A program made the position numbers and the translations under genes. From Entrophospora sp. SA101 (Eukaryota; Glomeromycota; Glomeromycetes; Entrophosporales; Entrophosporaceae), in contig CAUDNR010001113.1 of assembly GCA_958430865.1 (NCBI GenBank), positions 29,584 to 82,423 on the forward strand: a stretch of DNA of 52,840 nt, read 5' to 3'. Positions 20,313 through 33,928 of this stretch are shown piece after piece (within the stretch, counting starts at the first letter, position 1; every line of letters begins with the position of its first letter). A model generated the notes under the pieces. It saw only the letters and a list, made by a program, of their open reading frames with translations. It was not told the origin of the DNA and did no database searches.

Positions 20313-21810
20313 TCACCACCATTATTTTCATTACACACTGTATGTAAATTTATTGGAACACTTGAGTAAAAAATATTGGCATGTTAAATTTACTATTACT
20401 GTTACATGGATTCTTTATTCCGACCAGAATTTTAAAAAAGGATCCGCAGATGTCATAATTTCCGCCCAAATTTAAGCGGCCAAATTCCTCGTGAATATAG
20501 TAACATACATGTACTAAAAAGGAATAGGACTCAACAACCCACCAATATTTTAAAAAAACTCTCTGTCACGCTAAAGCCTGAGATTTAATCTATGTCATAA
20601 CTGAGCTATTTTTTAAAAAATGATATACAGGAATGGACTTCTATTCTTTTAAAAATCACATGCAAAATTTGTGGTTATAGACTTCCCGCACCATACTTAT
20701 TACGACTGTTATTATTACCAGAAAATCCGTTGTCCGTTGTAATAGTGATAGTAACACAATTTAAATATAAAATCCGTCGAAACGAGGGTTCAACTGTATA
20801 AGATAATTAATTGGGTATCGTATAAAATGGGCATTGTCCATATAAATTTTTTGTAAATTTGTATGATCTCTATTATAAATTGTTCGGAAGAACTCGAAAA
20901 TTTTCAGTCCAGTTTCGGTTGGATTTGGGTTGTTGGTTGGGACCGAATCGAAAAAACCAAATCCGACCTGAAACCCAAAAACTTTTGGGATTGTATCAAT
21001 TATACTCGAGGTCAAAATTATTGAATTGCGATTAAAAATTGCATTGCACTACCTACCATAATTTTATACAACTGACGCGAGACGCGAGACGCAGGACTCA
21101 ATTCATGGCGCAAGCATGTTTTATGACAATTTATTAGCTAAAAACCTCTTTTTGGCTATGAAACATTGATGTTACATTAAAAATTAAAAATTAAATAGTT
21201 TTAAAGCTTGAATTAATTCATGAATTGTGTCATGTGTAATGATGGTGGCTGAAAATTATTTTAGCAAATCCGAAATGGTTTCGCTACAGAAATTAATAAT
21301 TTAGGTCCCTACTAGTGATGAAACTTAAACTGTGGTTGAATCGTCAAAATTATGAGCAAAGTTTTTATATTTTGATAAATAAAACGGATTTATCGAAGTG
21401 CCATCCAATCGTATGTCGGACATGTGATCTGTAGTCTCTTTCATTTAATAATATTCGTATTTTGCATTTAATATTTTTATTATTTATATATATATTTATT
21501 TATTTATTAGTCACTTTTTGACTTAATTCATTTTGTAATAATAATAAACACTTTTATAATTTAACAATAAAACAAATTAATTCTTTTTTCTGTTTAATAA
21601 AACACTTGTGGTCAGAAATTAAACAGTGGTTTTCGTCTGCAGTTTAGGTTTCAACAATTTCGTCAGATTTTCAAAGGCCTAAAGTATGGATGAATCATGC
21701 CCTGCATCATGAATTACATCTTGCGCCCCACGCATCGCGAATTGTGTTTTGCGTCATGCATAACACCAATTGCGGCTTTTAAAATCAATATAACTACAGT
21801 ATATATATAC
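20313..21810. other. Non-coding, decayed repeats
   Basis: No supportable gene. At about 20770-20797 AAAATCCGTCGAAACGAGGG followed by TTCAACTGTA is a typical right terminus of a Tc1/mariner-type element, without a clear partner. At 20918-20976 an imperfect dyad GGTTGGATTTGG/CCAAATCCGACC occurs in G/T-rich sequence. GACGCGA triplicates near 21073 and an inverted-like TTGCGCC/GGCGCAAG pair (21108, 21720) suggest another decayed element. Confidence 0.45.
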
Positions 21811-22520
21811 AATGTGTTGCAAAAAAACCGGAAAAATCAAATTAATCATCATGGAACAACCATTTCGTTAATTCACATAGAAAATATTTCCATTCGATAG
21901 GTTAAGAGCAGAACTTTTATTGAATATATTTTAATACGAAATACTTTCACTATTGATTTTAATTGCAGGCTGACAACTTGATTTTTTTTATCAAAGTAAA
22001 TTAATTAGAAATAAATCAGGAGTTGGGTCCCACTTTTCTATGATGAATCATCACACATCTTTAAATTTTAACTTCTATCACATTATTTATAATTGATTAC
22101 CAAAATTTTAAAGAAATCTAGTACGTAATAATAATAATAATAAATTGTAATAAGTCACGTGATTCCAAAGGTGATTCCGTTTCTTCGAACGATTAACTCT
22201 CCTATAATCCACATTGTCAATTTCATACAACTTATTAATATTGAAATAGTTATTTGAGAATGGAGAGTTAGCAATCGGGTACATTTATTAGGTAAATGTA
22301 TTTCATTTATTCTAATAAAATAATTGCAAAAAGCAAGTAAAATTCAACCATATTGTGAATTTTAAAAGCAAATCACTCAACAGCTAATTGCCAGATTCAG
22401 TTTTAAAGTGATTTTAAAAAGCCAAGCTTTGTTTGAAAATTTATTTGAGTCAAGTTGATGAATTTTTAATAATATTATAAAAAGTTTTTTGACAACAGTA
22501 ATTTTCCGGTTTTTTTTTGC
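21811..22520. mobile_element. About 710-bp Tc1/mariner-like non-autonomous element
   Basis: Inverted ends GTTGCAAAAAAACCGGAAAA (from 21816) and ATTTTCCGGTTTTTTTTTGC (to 22520) match over about 20 bp apart from run length. Both sides are flanked by TATATATA, so a TA target duplication is possible but cannot be distinguished from the microsatellite. The interior has no transposase-like coding sequence. Confidence 0.6.
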
Positions 22521-22650
22521 ATATATATATATATATTATACAATAGAAAAAAAATTTTTATTATAAATAATTATTATTCAATATATATTAAAGATATGAA
22601 TCGAATTTGGCGGACCATTGATAAAAATGTATTATTATATACTATACATG

Positions 22651-22830
22651 GAATCAAAAACGTACCATTTAAGTGTCATAGTCACTCGCCCGCATTTATT
22701 ACGTATGTTTACAATCAAAAACGTACCATTTCAGTATGTCATGAACTCCACATCTATCCCGTATGTTTTATACACAAAAAACCGTGCTAGGGTCATTTCA
22801 GCATTTGCACATCACGTACGTTAATTACGG
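22651..22830. repeat. Three degenerate 60-bp tandem units
   Basis: Units start at about 22652, 22712 and 22770 with AATCAAAAACGTACCATTT, CAATCAAAAACGTACCATTT and CACAAAAAACCGTGCTAGGG. Each ends in an ACGTATG/CCGTATG/ACGTACG block. The 60-bp period keeps one frame open on the plus strand for about 65 codons by chance. Confidence 0.6.
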
Positions 22831-22852
22831 ATTTGTTTTTTAGAACGTACTT

Positions 22853-22875
22853 AACATACGGAAATTCCGTATGTT
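22853..22875. repeat. Near-perfect palindrome AACATACGGAA-N-TTCCGTATGTT
   Basis: Two 11-base arms are separated by one base. The same CATACG/CGTATG core appears in the 60-bp units just upstream. It could be a protein-binding dyad or a hairpin. Confidence 0.7.
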
Positions 22876-24871
22876 GTTTTTTTATATTAATAGTAATAGA
22901 CCATCATCAAAAAAATTGAAATGTGCCATCTCCTAAGATTGTTCGGGCCTACCTAACCGTATATATTAATTTTTAAAGTGAAAGTCTGCATGATTTAATT
23001 TTTTTTTTTCGATGTCATCGTAATGTTATGTTTTATTGGTTGTTTTGACATAGTAAAAAATACAATAAACAATTTAAATAAAAAAATACTCCCGTATCTG
23101 ATAAAATTAGACCGTTTGGGACGATAGATAACAGCCTTTTCTTTCCGTGTAGGCTGTTAGTTCCCGAGAATAACATTCAATAGTTATAACCATACTTCAA
23201 TAATAATAAGAAAATTATAGTGAATGTCACAAAGACATCCATGACGCCCCAAATATAATATTATTTGTTGTCCAATTTGATAATGTGATTTTATTATCTT
23301 TTATGCTTCTATTGTTATTAATATTCCAGTTGATTGTACGTTTGTTAATACCAAAACATAGAAGATCTGCATGATTTAAAAAAAATTTTTTTTTTTATTG
23401 TACATGAATACATGAATAAATACAGGCGTATTCAAAGGATTATGCAACCCAACACCCCAAATATTACTAATTTTTCCACTATAATAAAAAGGTATTAGTA
23501 TGTTTTAACACCATGAAACTGGTATTACTACTAACTATTATAGGATTAGTTTCAATTAATTGATTTCATACAAATTCATTATTAATTAAATTAATTATGA
23601 AACTAATTGATTTTTTTTCAAAATAAAAATGCAACAAATCTTAATTAAAAAATTATTGCATATAATAATTATTACTAACATTTATACTATAACTAATTAC
23701 CACTGGTAGAAATTTTTAGTTTTGATAATGTTTTGACCAGTGATCTGATTGGTAAAATGTGAAGTAATTGGTTAAATACTGATAGAATAAACTACATTTA
23801 TCTTTGTCAAAATTAACAAAAATACATTTCATAAAATTAAAACGCATTCGAATTGTCTTTAGTGCCCGAGTTTGAAACAACATGGGCAAGTCAATGTTGG
23901 TATGTAGAGCAACTTTTACATAGCAAACGCATAGTAATATATTATTATTATTAAACGCGCTTGAGCTGTATTTAATGACCGAGTTGGAAGTACATACATG
24001 CTGATCCATATTGATACGTAGAACGACTTTTAGATAAGACAAGTTTGGGTACAGATTTTGTAAGTCTTAATTTGAAGTTTTGAAAGTGATAAAAAGAAAA
24101 AAAAATAATAATGCTAAATAGTTTTATTGTTGAATCATTAGAAGTTGTAGTGTACCGAGTATGAAAAGGGCGTGATAATAGTAATAGACATTTATAATTA
24201 TTGTGTTCGGAAAGAACGAATCAACAATTGAAACGAATTTCTCCCCACCCCCGTATTTAATTATAGATTTCAATTTCGCACGATTTAAATTTACATACAA
24301 CGATAATATAAATAATTTTCAGAGAATGCTATCAAGTCTTTCCTAACATTCTTCCACCCATTTTAGGACCTTCGAATACAGGGTCAATATGATCTTATTA
24401 TCTTAAATATTACACCGATGGGCGAAAACCCAATGATGATGCGACTTTAATTTCGTTCATGGGTATTTTTGATTGCCCATGTAGGTTTTTATCATGTCAT
24501 GTGTAAATATTCAATACAACTTTTGTTAAAAATTGTCTCAACTGCTCATGACAAATCTATGCAACCTAAACTATGAAGATGTTTAAAACCAAATGCATGC
24601 AAAAAAATATTACATTGGAAATATTAAATATTTATAGTATCCATTAAATCCTTCAAAAAAAAAAAAAACTTTAATTTATCTTTAAAGATTCTTGGAATAT
24701 AATAATAAATTTCCTTAGGCGCCAAAATAAATATTACACAAAGATTATAAAGAAAATTTGAAATTGCACAAATTTAGAAATAATTACGTATATTTGTAGA
24801 GGTTTAATGCTTTTATAAATTAATATAAAATGCAGCATAAAAATCACAGTCTCCATTTTATATCTTAAAAA
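22876..24871. other. Intergenic, AT-rich, upstream of methyltransferase
   Basis: No supportable gene. TCTGCATGATTTAA occurs twice (about 22986 and 23368). ATTAGTTTCAATTAATTGAT near 23556 has an inverted partner at about 23598-23610. A two-unit tandem repeat occupies 23840-24060. The methyltransferase promoter must be in the last few hundred bases. Confidence 0.5.
23840..24060. repeat. Diverged 113-bp tandem duplication
   Basis: Unit 1 begins AAAACGCATTCGAATTGTC and unit 2 AAACGCGCTTGAGCTGTA. Shared blocks follow in order: TTTA(G/A)TG(C)CCGAGTT(T/G)GAA, ACATG, TT(G)ATA(C/T)GTAGA(G/A)C(A/G)ACTTTTA, CATAG/GATAAG. It explains a 108-codon minus-strand open frame whose halves look alike. Confidence 0.6.
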
Positions 24872-26195
24872 ATGGGAATAGTACCTTCAAAATTTAAAAT
24901 AAGGAATAATTCAAATAGCTCAAATATTTGTCCAAAAAATACAATTCTCTCAAATGTAAATGATCATAATAATAAATTATGTAATAATAAATCAAATCAA
25001 ATAAATATTTCTAACGTTGAAACGAATCATTCTTCTTCACATCCATCTTCGTCATTTCAGACCAATATTTATCATTATCCGATTTCTATAACAGAAGATC
25101 ACCGTATAATAGACGGAAGGATATTTCATAATAAAGATAATGCCCCTTATTTCTTCCCAACCGATAATATTGAAAACTCAAGATCAAATTTATTACATGA
25201 AGTCGTCATACAAAAGTGGGGAAATTATCACTCGGCCCCCGTAGAAAAAAAATTAAAATATGGCGCTGCTAGAGTTCTAGATGCCGGGTAAAATGATCAA
25301 AATTATAATTTTTAGATATAATATAGTTGTTGATATTAATTGATTGATTTTAATATACGCTTTATAGTTGTGGTACAGGAATTTGGATATTTGAATTGGC
25401 AAAAATGTATCCAAATTCAACATTTATTGGTGTTGATATAACAATTTCTTTCACACCAAACAATTATCAAAAACCTAGTAATGCTGCATTTCTTGAATCC
25501 AATTTACTCGAGGGCTTACCATTTCCCGACAATACTTTTGATTATATACATCAACGTCATATGATAACTGCATTCACTGAATTACAATGGCCGGGTATAT
25601 TAAAAGAGTTGGCCAGAGTTTTAAAACCCGGAGGCTATTTGGAATTATGTGAATACGAAATTCATGTAAATTCTTTCATTGATATTGGTAAAAGGTTTCA
25701 TAATGCTAGTAAGTAGGAAATATATTTTTTTAATTGAATTGAATTGAAATTTTTCCGAAAGAAAAATAGTAATAATTCGATTTTTTGATTATAGTTAGAG
25801 GTTTTTTTTTCACAAACGGCCATACAATAGATTTAGCATTGAAATTACCAAAACTTTTAGAAAATACCAAAGAATTTGAATCAATCAATGGATTTGAAAT
25901 ATTGGTTGAAGTAGGTTCTTGGGGTGGAGAATGTGGTGAAAAGGTAAATAAATAACTTAACATAAATAAAATATTTGCGTGATGACATTTTATTAATATA
26001 AACACTATTATATTTGTTCAGACCCTAGAAACAGTGATCGCTACGTGGGAAACATTTCAAAGAATTATTCAAGCTAAACTGAAAATTAGCGATCAAAATT
26101 TTAAAAAATCAATCGACAATTTTCGTCTTCAATCTGAAGATCCAAATGTTAAAATGTTTGCCAAAAGTCATCGTGTTTATGCTAAGAAAAAGTAG
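24872..26195 (+). CDS. Class I SAM-dependent methyltransferase
   Basis: Four exons, 24872-25287, 25368-25708, 25795-25943 and 26022-26195, give 1080 nt, 359 residues. Motif I is RVLDAGCGTGIW, formed across the first intron. Next come TFIGVDI (post-I acidic strand), LPFPDNTFDYIHQRHM (motif II) and ELARVLKPGGYLELCEYE (motif III), the order of methyltransferase type 11/25 proteins related to fungal LaeA/UMTA-like enzymes. The Asn/Ser-rich 90-residue N-terminus is low complexity. Substrate unknown. Family knowledge suggests a small-molecule or protein methyltransferase; nothing in the context narrows this. The second intron is split at GCTA|GTAAGT. Confidence 0.88.
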
Positions 26196-26762
26196 AAGAA
26201 AAGTTTTAATAGAATTAATATTTTTCTAAAGTTACGATTCATTCATCTATTGTATTATTTGTAAATATTTTAGTCTTTGGATATTGGGAAATTTTCAATA
26301 CAATTTATATTTTTCACTTTTGATGTTGCATAAATAATCATTATAGTTACACGAATCTGTCCAAATTTTGGGGGAGATTTTATATTTTCGTGTGAACTTC
26401 TTGTGAATCTCAAAAAAAGAATGTAATCAAATCTCATTTTTTTTTTTTTTTTTTAAAATGGTTAAATTTTTCATTTTTTATTTTTATAATATTATTAAAT
26501 ATATCAATTAATTAATGATTACGAATATTTCTTAAAATTATATTTAACCCAGTTTTCATTATATTATTTTTCATCATTCATTGTATTTTTTGATTGCATT
26601 TTTTTTTTCTTTTTAATTGACTCACTTTCTCATTTGTCTCTTAATTTTCAATCATTAAAAATATATAGATTTTATTGATTAATTAATAAATTGTTATATA
26701 CAAAAATAAATAAATAATTAGACAGATCTATAGATAATTGGATAAAATATTAATAATTGATA
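26196..26762. other. Intergenic between methyltransferase and ACC
   Basis: A/T-rich spacer carrying the methyltransferase 3' end and the acetyl-CoA carboxylase promoter, both on the plus strand. A T18 run lies near 26439. No further gene is visible. Confidence 0.6.
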
Positions 26763-29700
26763 ATGATACCAACATTAACAGTTTCTCCTGATATAGTGAT
26801 AGGTGGTAATAATTTACAAAGCTCTCCTAGAGGTCCCGTTAGAGATTTTGTTGAAAAACATAATGGTCACACTGTTATTACAAAAATTCTTATTGCCAAC
26901 AATGGTATTGCTGCTGTAAAAGAAATTCGATCAATCAGAAAATGGGCCTATGAAACTTTTGGTGACGAACGCGCCATTCAATTCACAGTCATGGCTACGC
27001 CTGAAGATTTGAAAATTAATGCCGAATATATTAGAATGGCTGATCAATACATTGAGGTTCCCGGTGGCTCCAACAATAACAATTATGCTAATGTTTCTTT
27101 AATTGTCGACATAGCTGAAAGAACTGGTGTACATGCTGTGTGGGCTGGGTGGTGACTAAATTTTTTAATATGTTTTAATTATTTTTTTTTTAAAAAAAAA
27201 AACCAAATTAAATCGCAATTAAAATCATTATTAGGGGACATGCTTCCGAAAATCCTAGATTACCTGATTCACTTGCATCAAGTAAAAATAAAATAGTTTT
27301 TATTGGTCCACCTAGTTCAGCCATGAGATCTCTAGGTGATAAAATTTCTTCTACAATAGTCGCACAATCTGCTGATGTTCCTACTATGGCTTGGAGTGGA
27401 AGTGGAATAACTAGAACTGAAAAAAATGATGATGGTCATGTGATTGTTCCAGATAATGTCTACGAAGAGGCCTGTGTTAAAGATGCCGATGATGGTTTAA
27501 ATAAAGCAAATATCATCGGATTTCCTGTTATGATAAAAGCTTCTGAAGGTGGTGGTGGAAAAGGTATAAGAAAAGTTGACAGCTCTGAAAATTTTAAACA
27601 CGCCTTTTCTCAAGTTCAAGTTGAAGTGCCCGGTTCTCACATTTTAATCATGAAATTGGCTGGAAATGCTAGACATCTTGAAGTTCAAATACTTGCTGAT
27701 CAATATGGTAATGCAATATCTTTATTTGGTAGAGATTGCTCTGTTCAAAGAAGACATCAAAAAATAATTGAAGAAGCCCCTGTTACTATTGCTAAACCTG
27801 GAACTTTTGAAGCTATGGAAACAGCTGCTATAAAATTGGCCAAGCTGGTTGGTTATGTTAGTGCCGGAACTGTGGAATATCTGTATAGTCATGAACAAAA
27901 TTTTTTTTGTTTCCTAGAATTAAATCCAAGATTACAAGTAGAACACCCGACTACTGAAATGGTTTCCGGTGTAAATTTACCTGCTGCTCAACTACAAATT
28001 GCTATGGGTATTCCCTTGCATCAAATCCGTGATATTCGTGTTCTATACGGCCTTGCTCCAAATGGTACTTCGGAAATTGATTTTGACTTTTCAAATCCTG
28101 AATCTCTTCAAACTCAACGAAAACCTGCTCCAAAAGGCCATGTCATTGCGGTGAGAATCACTGCTGAAAATCCTGATGCTGGTTTTAAACCAAGTAGTGG
28201 AATGGTACAGGAACTTAATTTTAGGAGTAGTACTAATGTATGGGGTTATTTTTCTGTGGGTTCTGCTGGTGGTCTTCATGAATTTGCTGATTCACAATTC
28301 GGTCACATCTTTGCTTATGGTGAAAACAGGCAACAATCTAGAAAAAATATGGTGGTTGCTTTAAAAGAACTTTCAATTAGAGGAGATTTTCGTACAACTG
28401 TGGAATACTTGACCAAATTACTTGAAACTCAAGCTTTTGAAGAAAATACCATTACAACCGGATGGTTAGATATGTTGATATCCGATGAAAATATCATCGC
28501 TGAAAGACCCGATAAAATGTTAGCTGTCATATGTGGCGCTGTCACTAAAGCCTACACAGATGCTCAAGAATCTATAAACGAATATAAGCGTTTTTTGGAA
28601 AAAGGTCAAATTCCAAACAAAAACGTTTTAAAAACATTATTCACCATTGAATTCATTTATCAAGAAGTACGTTATAAATTCACCTGCACACGCTCTGCTC
28701 CCAACTCATTTGCAATTTATTTAAACGGTTCTAAAACTCAAGTATCAGTTCGTGCTCTTTCTGATGGTGGACTTTTGATTTTATTAGATGGAAAAAGTCA
28801 TACTTGTTATTTTCGTGAGGAGGTGACCGGTACTAGATTAATGATCGACAGTAAAACTTGTTTACTTGAAAAAGAAAATGATCCTACTCAATTAAGATCA
28901 CCATCTACCGGCAAACTTGCCAGGTTTCTTGTGGAGTCTGGTGATCATGTTAATGGTGGTGATGCTTATGCTGAAATTGAAGTAAAAAGATTTTATTTTA
29001 TTTTTATTTTTATTTTTATTACTATTATTTATTTAATTAACATTTTTAAAATATTGCGGTAGGTTATGAAAATGTATATGCCTTTAATTGCTACAGAAGA
29101 TGGCATTGTACAATTCATAAAACAACCTGGTTCTTCACTTGACGCAGGTGATATAATTGGTATTTTAACACTTGATGATCCATCTCGTGTACATCATGCG
29201 TTACCTTTTGAAGGTCAACTTCCCGTTATGAATCCTCCTGTAATGACCGGCAGTAAAGTACATCAACTATATGGTGAAGTCAAACAGGTTCTTGAATGTA
29301 TTTTAGACGGTTATGACAATCAAGCTATGCTTCATAACAGTGTCAAGGAATTGATGGAATTGTTAAGAGATCACGAACTACCTTATCTGGAATTTCATTC
29401 AGTATTGTCAACACTTTCAGGTCGTATTCCTACAAAACTTGATCTCTCTCTACAACAATTATCAAATGAAACACACTCCCAAGGATTTGACTTTCCTGCA
29501 AAACAATTAAAAAATATGATCGATAATTATATAGCTAATTCAGTTAAGCATAATGATATTGCTATTTTCAGATCAACAATCACACCATTAAATGATATCA
29601 TTGATCGCTATGTTTCTGGCTTGAAAGTGCGCGAGTGGTCAGAAATAATATATTTTTTGAATAAATATCATGAAGTTGAAGTTTTGTTTTCAGACATCTC

Positions 29701-32700
29701 TGATAAACGTGAAGAAGAAGTCATTCTTTCCCTACGTGATAAGTTTAAAAATGATATGGATAAGGTTATCTCAATAGTTCTATCTCATTCAAAAGTCGGA
29801 GCAAAAAATAATTTGGTCCTTAACCTTCTAGATCAGATCAAACCTTCTAGTCTTGGACAAGCACTTGACAAATTTTTCTCTCCTGTTCTTAAAAAATTGG
29901 CTGAACTTGGTGGGAGGTTTACAACAAAAGTTGCATTAAAGGCCCGTGAATTACTAATTCAATGTCATCTGCCCTCATACGAAGAAAGATATACACAAAT
30001 GGAACAAATACTAAGAGCCGCAGTTATTGAAAAACATTACGGTGATGATGGTTACGATTATCGAATGCCGAGTTATGATTCCCTGAAAGAATTAATTGAT
30101 ACAAGATTTGCAGTTTTTGATGTTCTACCAAATTTTTTTTACCATAATGATCCTTGGATAGGGCTTGCTGCTTTAGAAGTGTATGCTCGTCGAGCCTATC
30201 GAGCCTATCAAGTTGTAGACGTTGAATATTATACTGATCAAGTTCCATTCATGGTTTCATGGCATTTTTTATTACACAGTACCAATTTTGCAATTCCCAC
30301 TACACCAAATTCAAGAAATCCGCAGTTTTATATGAGGCGTTCTGGTTCAATATCAGATTTAAGTTATTTAGTTCCACGTACACCAGAAAATGAGCCTCTT
30401 CGTATCGGTGCAATGGTTTCTTGTTCCTCTAATGAAGAAATCGAAACAAACTTGCCTGGAATATTAAATATCTTCCCAAAATTAAGTGAGATCAAAGGAA
30501 ACAACCAAGATTCAATGGACAGTAATCATTTCAATAATGTTTTAAATATTGCTTTAAGATTAGGTGGTGATGATGCTGATGATGACGAATCATTGAAACA
30601 ACGCATTCAACCACTTATTCAACGTTATTCCTTTGAACTTCGTGAACATGCGATACGTCGCATAACTATTGTTTTGTTCCGTAAAGGTCAATATCCTGGT
30701 TATTTTACATTTCGTGAAGCAAATGATTTCACAGAGGATCAAACTATACGCCACATTGAACCTGCTATGGCTTACCAACTTGAATTGGCTAGACTGTCAA
30801 ATTTTGATATCAAACCCTGTTTCACCGATAATCGACAAATCCATGTATATTTTGCAGTTGGAAAAGAAAATACTTCTGATTGTCGTTTCTTCGTCCGAGC
30901 TTTAGTACGTCCGGGAAGGTTGCGTAATAGTGTTCAAACAGCTGATTATCTTATTTCTGAATCTGATAGACTTTTAAATGAAATTTTGGATTCTCTTGAG
31001 ATCATTAGCTCCGAATATAAAAATTCAGACTGTAATCATCTTTTTATTAATTTTATTCCTATCTTTGCCTTGGAACCTAGACAAATTGAAGAGGCAGTTA
31101 AAGGTTTTATTGAAAGACATGGTAAAAGATTATGGAGACTACGTATTACCGGAGCTGAAGTTCGCTTCAAAGTTGAAGATCCAACACAAAAAAGTCATTA
31201 TCCTCTACGTGTTATTATAAATAACGTTTCTGGGTATGTTGTCAAAGTCGAGGCTTATCAAGAAGTTAAGACCGATAAAGAAAATTGGATTCTTAAATCT
31301 ATTGGTAAACAAGGTTCAATGCATCTACAATCAATCCATACTCCTTATCCAATAAAAGAATGGTTACAACCACGTCGCTATAAAGCTCATTTGATGGGTA
31401 CTACATATGTATATGATTTTCCTGAATTGTTTCGTCAAGGTATTCGAACTCAATGGAATCGAGCAGCTCATAATAACCCTAAACTTAAATGTCCCAATGA
31501 TGTTCTTGAAGCAAAAGAGCTTGTCCTCGATGAAAATGATACACTTCAAGAGGTTGATCGAGCACCTGGAACCAATTCATGTGGCATGGTAGCTTGGACA
31601 TTTACACTTTTTACACCAGAATATCCAAAAGGGAGAAAAATTATAGTTATTGCAAATGATATTACATGTCAAATTGGTACATTTGGCCCAGAAGAAGATC
31701 GTTTTTTTTATAAAGCTACTCGACTTGCAAGAGAAATGGGAATCCCGAGAATTTATCTTTCGGCCAATTCTGGTGCCAGAATCGGTTTGGCTGATGAAAT
31801 TATTGATCTTTTTAATGTTGCATGGATTGATAAAGAAAATCCAACAAAAGGCTTTAAATATCTTTATCTTGATTCAGAAACTTACAAGCAATTAAATCAA
31901 AATGATAGGAAATCTGTTATTGCAGAAGAGATAGTTGAGGAGGACGAACTAAGATACAAAATAACAGACATAATTGGTATTAATGATGGTCTTGGAGTGG
32001 AATGTTTAAAAGGTTCAGGTTTAATTGCTGGAGAAACTTCGCGTGCTTATGAGGATATATTTACCATTACTTTGGTTACATGTCGTTCAGTTGGTATACA
32101 TTTTAAACATATTTATTTATTTATTTGTATTCATTAATTTATTGATAAAAATAATATAAAATTTCTTATATCAGGTATTGGAGCTTATCTAGTTCGTCTT
32201 GGACAACGTACAATACAAAATGAAGGACAACCCATAATTTTAACAGGAGCACCTGCTCTTAACAAAGTGCTTGGTCGTGAGGTTTATACATCTAATCTTC
32301 AACTTGGTGGTACACAAATCATGTTTAAAAATGGAGTATCCCATCTTACTGCACATAATGATTTAGAAGGCATTACAAAAATAGTTCAATGGCTATCTTT
32401 TGTACCTGCAACAAAAAATTCTCAAATCCCTATATCTGTAAATTCCGATCCTTGGGATCGTGATGTTGATTATATTCCACCTAAAGGTATATATGATCCA
32501 CGCTGGTTAATCACGGGAAAAACTGAAGTAGAAGGTGATTCTAGTATATGGATTAATGGGTTTTTTGATCGCGGTTCATTTGTAGAAACTTTAAGTGGAT
32601 GGGCCAGGACCGTGGTAATTAAAAAAAAATTTTTTTGTTTATTTAATCAAAATTATGATTTTCTTAATAATAATAATAATAATGTAACGTATGTATGTAT

Positions 32701-33928
32701 ATATATATATATATAATAACAACTAATAAAGGTTGTCGGCCGTGCAAGACTTGGCGGGATACCTATGGGCGTAATTGCAGTTGAAACACGTACAGTAGAG
32801 CATATAGTACCAGCAGATCCAGCAAATTCTGAATCTCATCAACAAGTAATGATGGAGGCAGGTCAAGTATGGTATCCCAATTCAGCTTATAAAACAGCAC
32901 AAGCAATAAATGATTTCAATAAAGGCGAACGATTACCTTTAATAATATTTGCAAATTGGCGTGGATTTTCTGGAGGACAACGTGATATGTTTCAAGAAAT
33001 ATTAAAATATGGTTCATATATTGTTGATGCATTAACAAATTATAAACAACCAGTTTTTGTGTATATTATACCTAATGGTGAGCTTCGTGGTGGAGCATGG
33101 GTAGTAGTTGACCCAACAATAAATAAAGATATGATGGAAATGTATGCAGACATACAGTCTAGAGCGGGTGTATTAGAACCCGAAGGTCTTATAGAAGTGA
33201 AACTCAGAAAACCACGACTTCTCTCAATCATTGAAAGATTGGATGAACCTTATAGGAATCTCAAAAAATCATTAGAAGATCCTAAACTTTCAGATAATCA
33301 AAAGGAAGAGATAAAAATGATTTTAGATGCTCGTGAACATGAATTACTATCTATATATTCCCAAGTCGCATTACAATTTGCCGACTTACACGACACACCA
33401 GGTAGAATGAAGGCAAAAGATACCATAAGAAAAGCTTTAGAATGGAAAAATGCCAGGAGATTCTTTTATTGGCGATTAAAAAGAAGACTACATGAGGAAT
33501 ATGTGTATAAACAATTGATTGAGGCAAATCCTTCTCTTACAAGAGAACAAATGAAACAATATTTAATCGATTGGTTTAAACAAGATAAAAGAACAGAATT
33601 AGATTGGGAGGATTCTGATATGAAGATTGCTTTATGGTTAGATGAATTTGTTGATGAATTTAATAACGAACATGCATTAAAAAATAATATTAATCAAAAG
33701 AACAACATCGATGATCACAACAACAATAATAATAAACTATCAATTAATTCAATGAATTATAGAATTGAACAAGTAAGGTCAGAAGCCATTACACAAAAGG
33801 TTATGGAGATGTCTAATATTTCATCAAACGCGGTAATAAATGGTATAGAAAATTATTTAAATAATCTAAATCGAGGAGAAAGAGAGAAAATAATTAAAAC
33901 ATTAATAGATAAAACCAATAAAAAATAA
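26763..33928 (+). CDS. ACC1: Acetyl-CoA carboxylase, multifunctional
   Basis: Five exons: 26763-27151, 27235-28981, 29063-32093, 32175-32614 and 32732-33928. Total 6804 nt, 2267 residues, normal for eukaryotic ACC. Biotin carboxylase: [17 protein letters not shown], the ATP-grasp loop [11 protein letters not shown], then [10 protein letters not shown]. The biotin carrier motif VMKMYMP begins exactly at exon 3, so an intron abuts the biotinylated Lys (about residue 715). A central non-catalytic region follows, then carboxyltransferase motifs [30 protein letters not shown] and [12 protein letters not shown]. It makes malonyl-CoA for fatty-acid synthesis in the cytosol. ATG at 26763 is the first in-frame Met. 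The Asn-rich insert near the C-terminus (HNNNNNKLS) is a local expansion. Looks fully functional. Confidence 0.98.

Noticed and set aside
20068..20475. 135-codon plus-strand ORF
   Set aside because: It crosses two MITEs and their target duplications, so it is a chance fusion of repeat sequence.
20761..21015. 84-codon minus ORF with a Gly/Phe/Asn-Pro stretch
   Set aside because: It overlaps a Tc1/mariner-like terminus and an imperfect dyad; no codon-level signal or known family.
23716..24042. 108-codon minus-strand ORF
   Set aside because: It spans a diverged 113-bp tandem duplication; the two halves resemble each other only because of the DNA repeat, and there is no protein motif.
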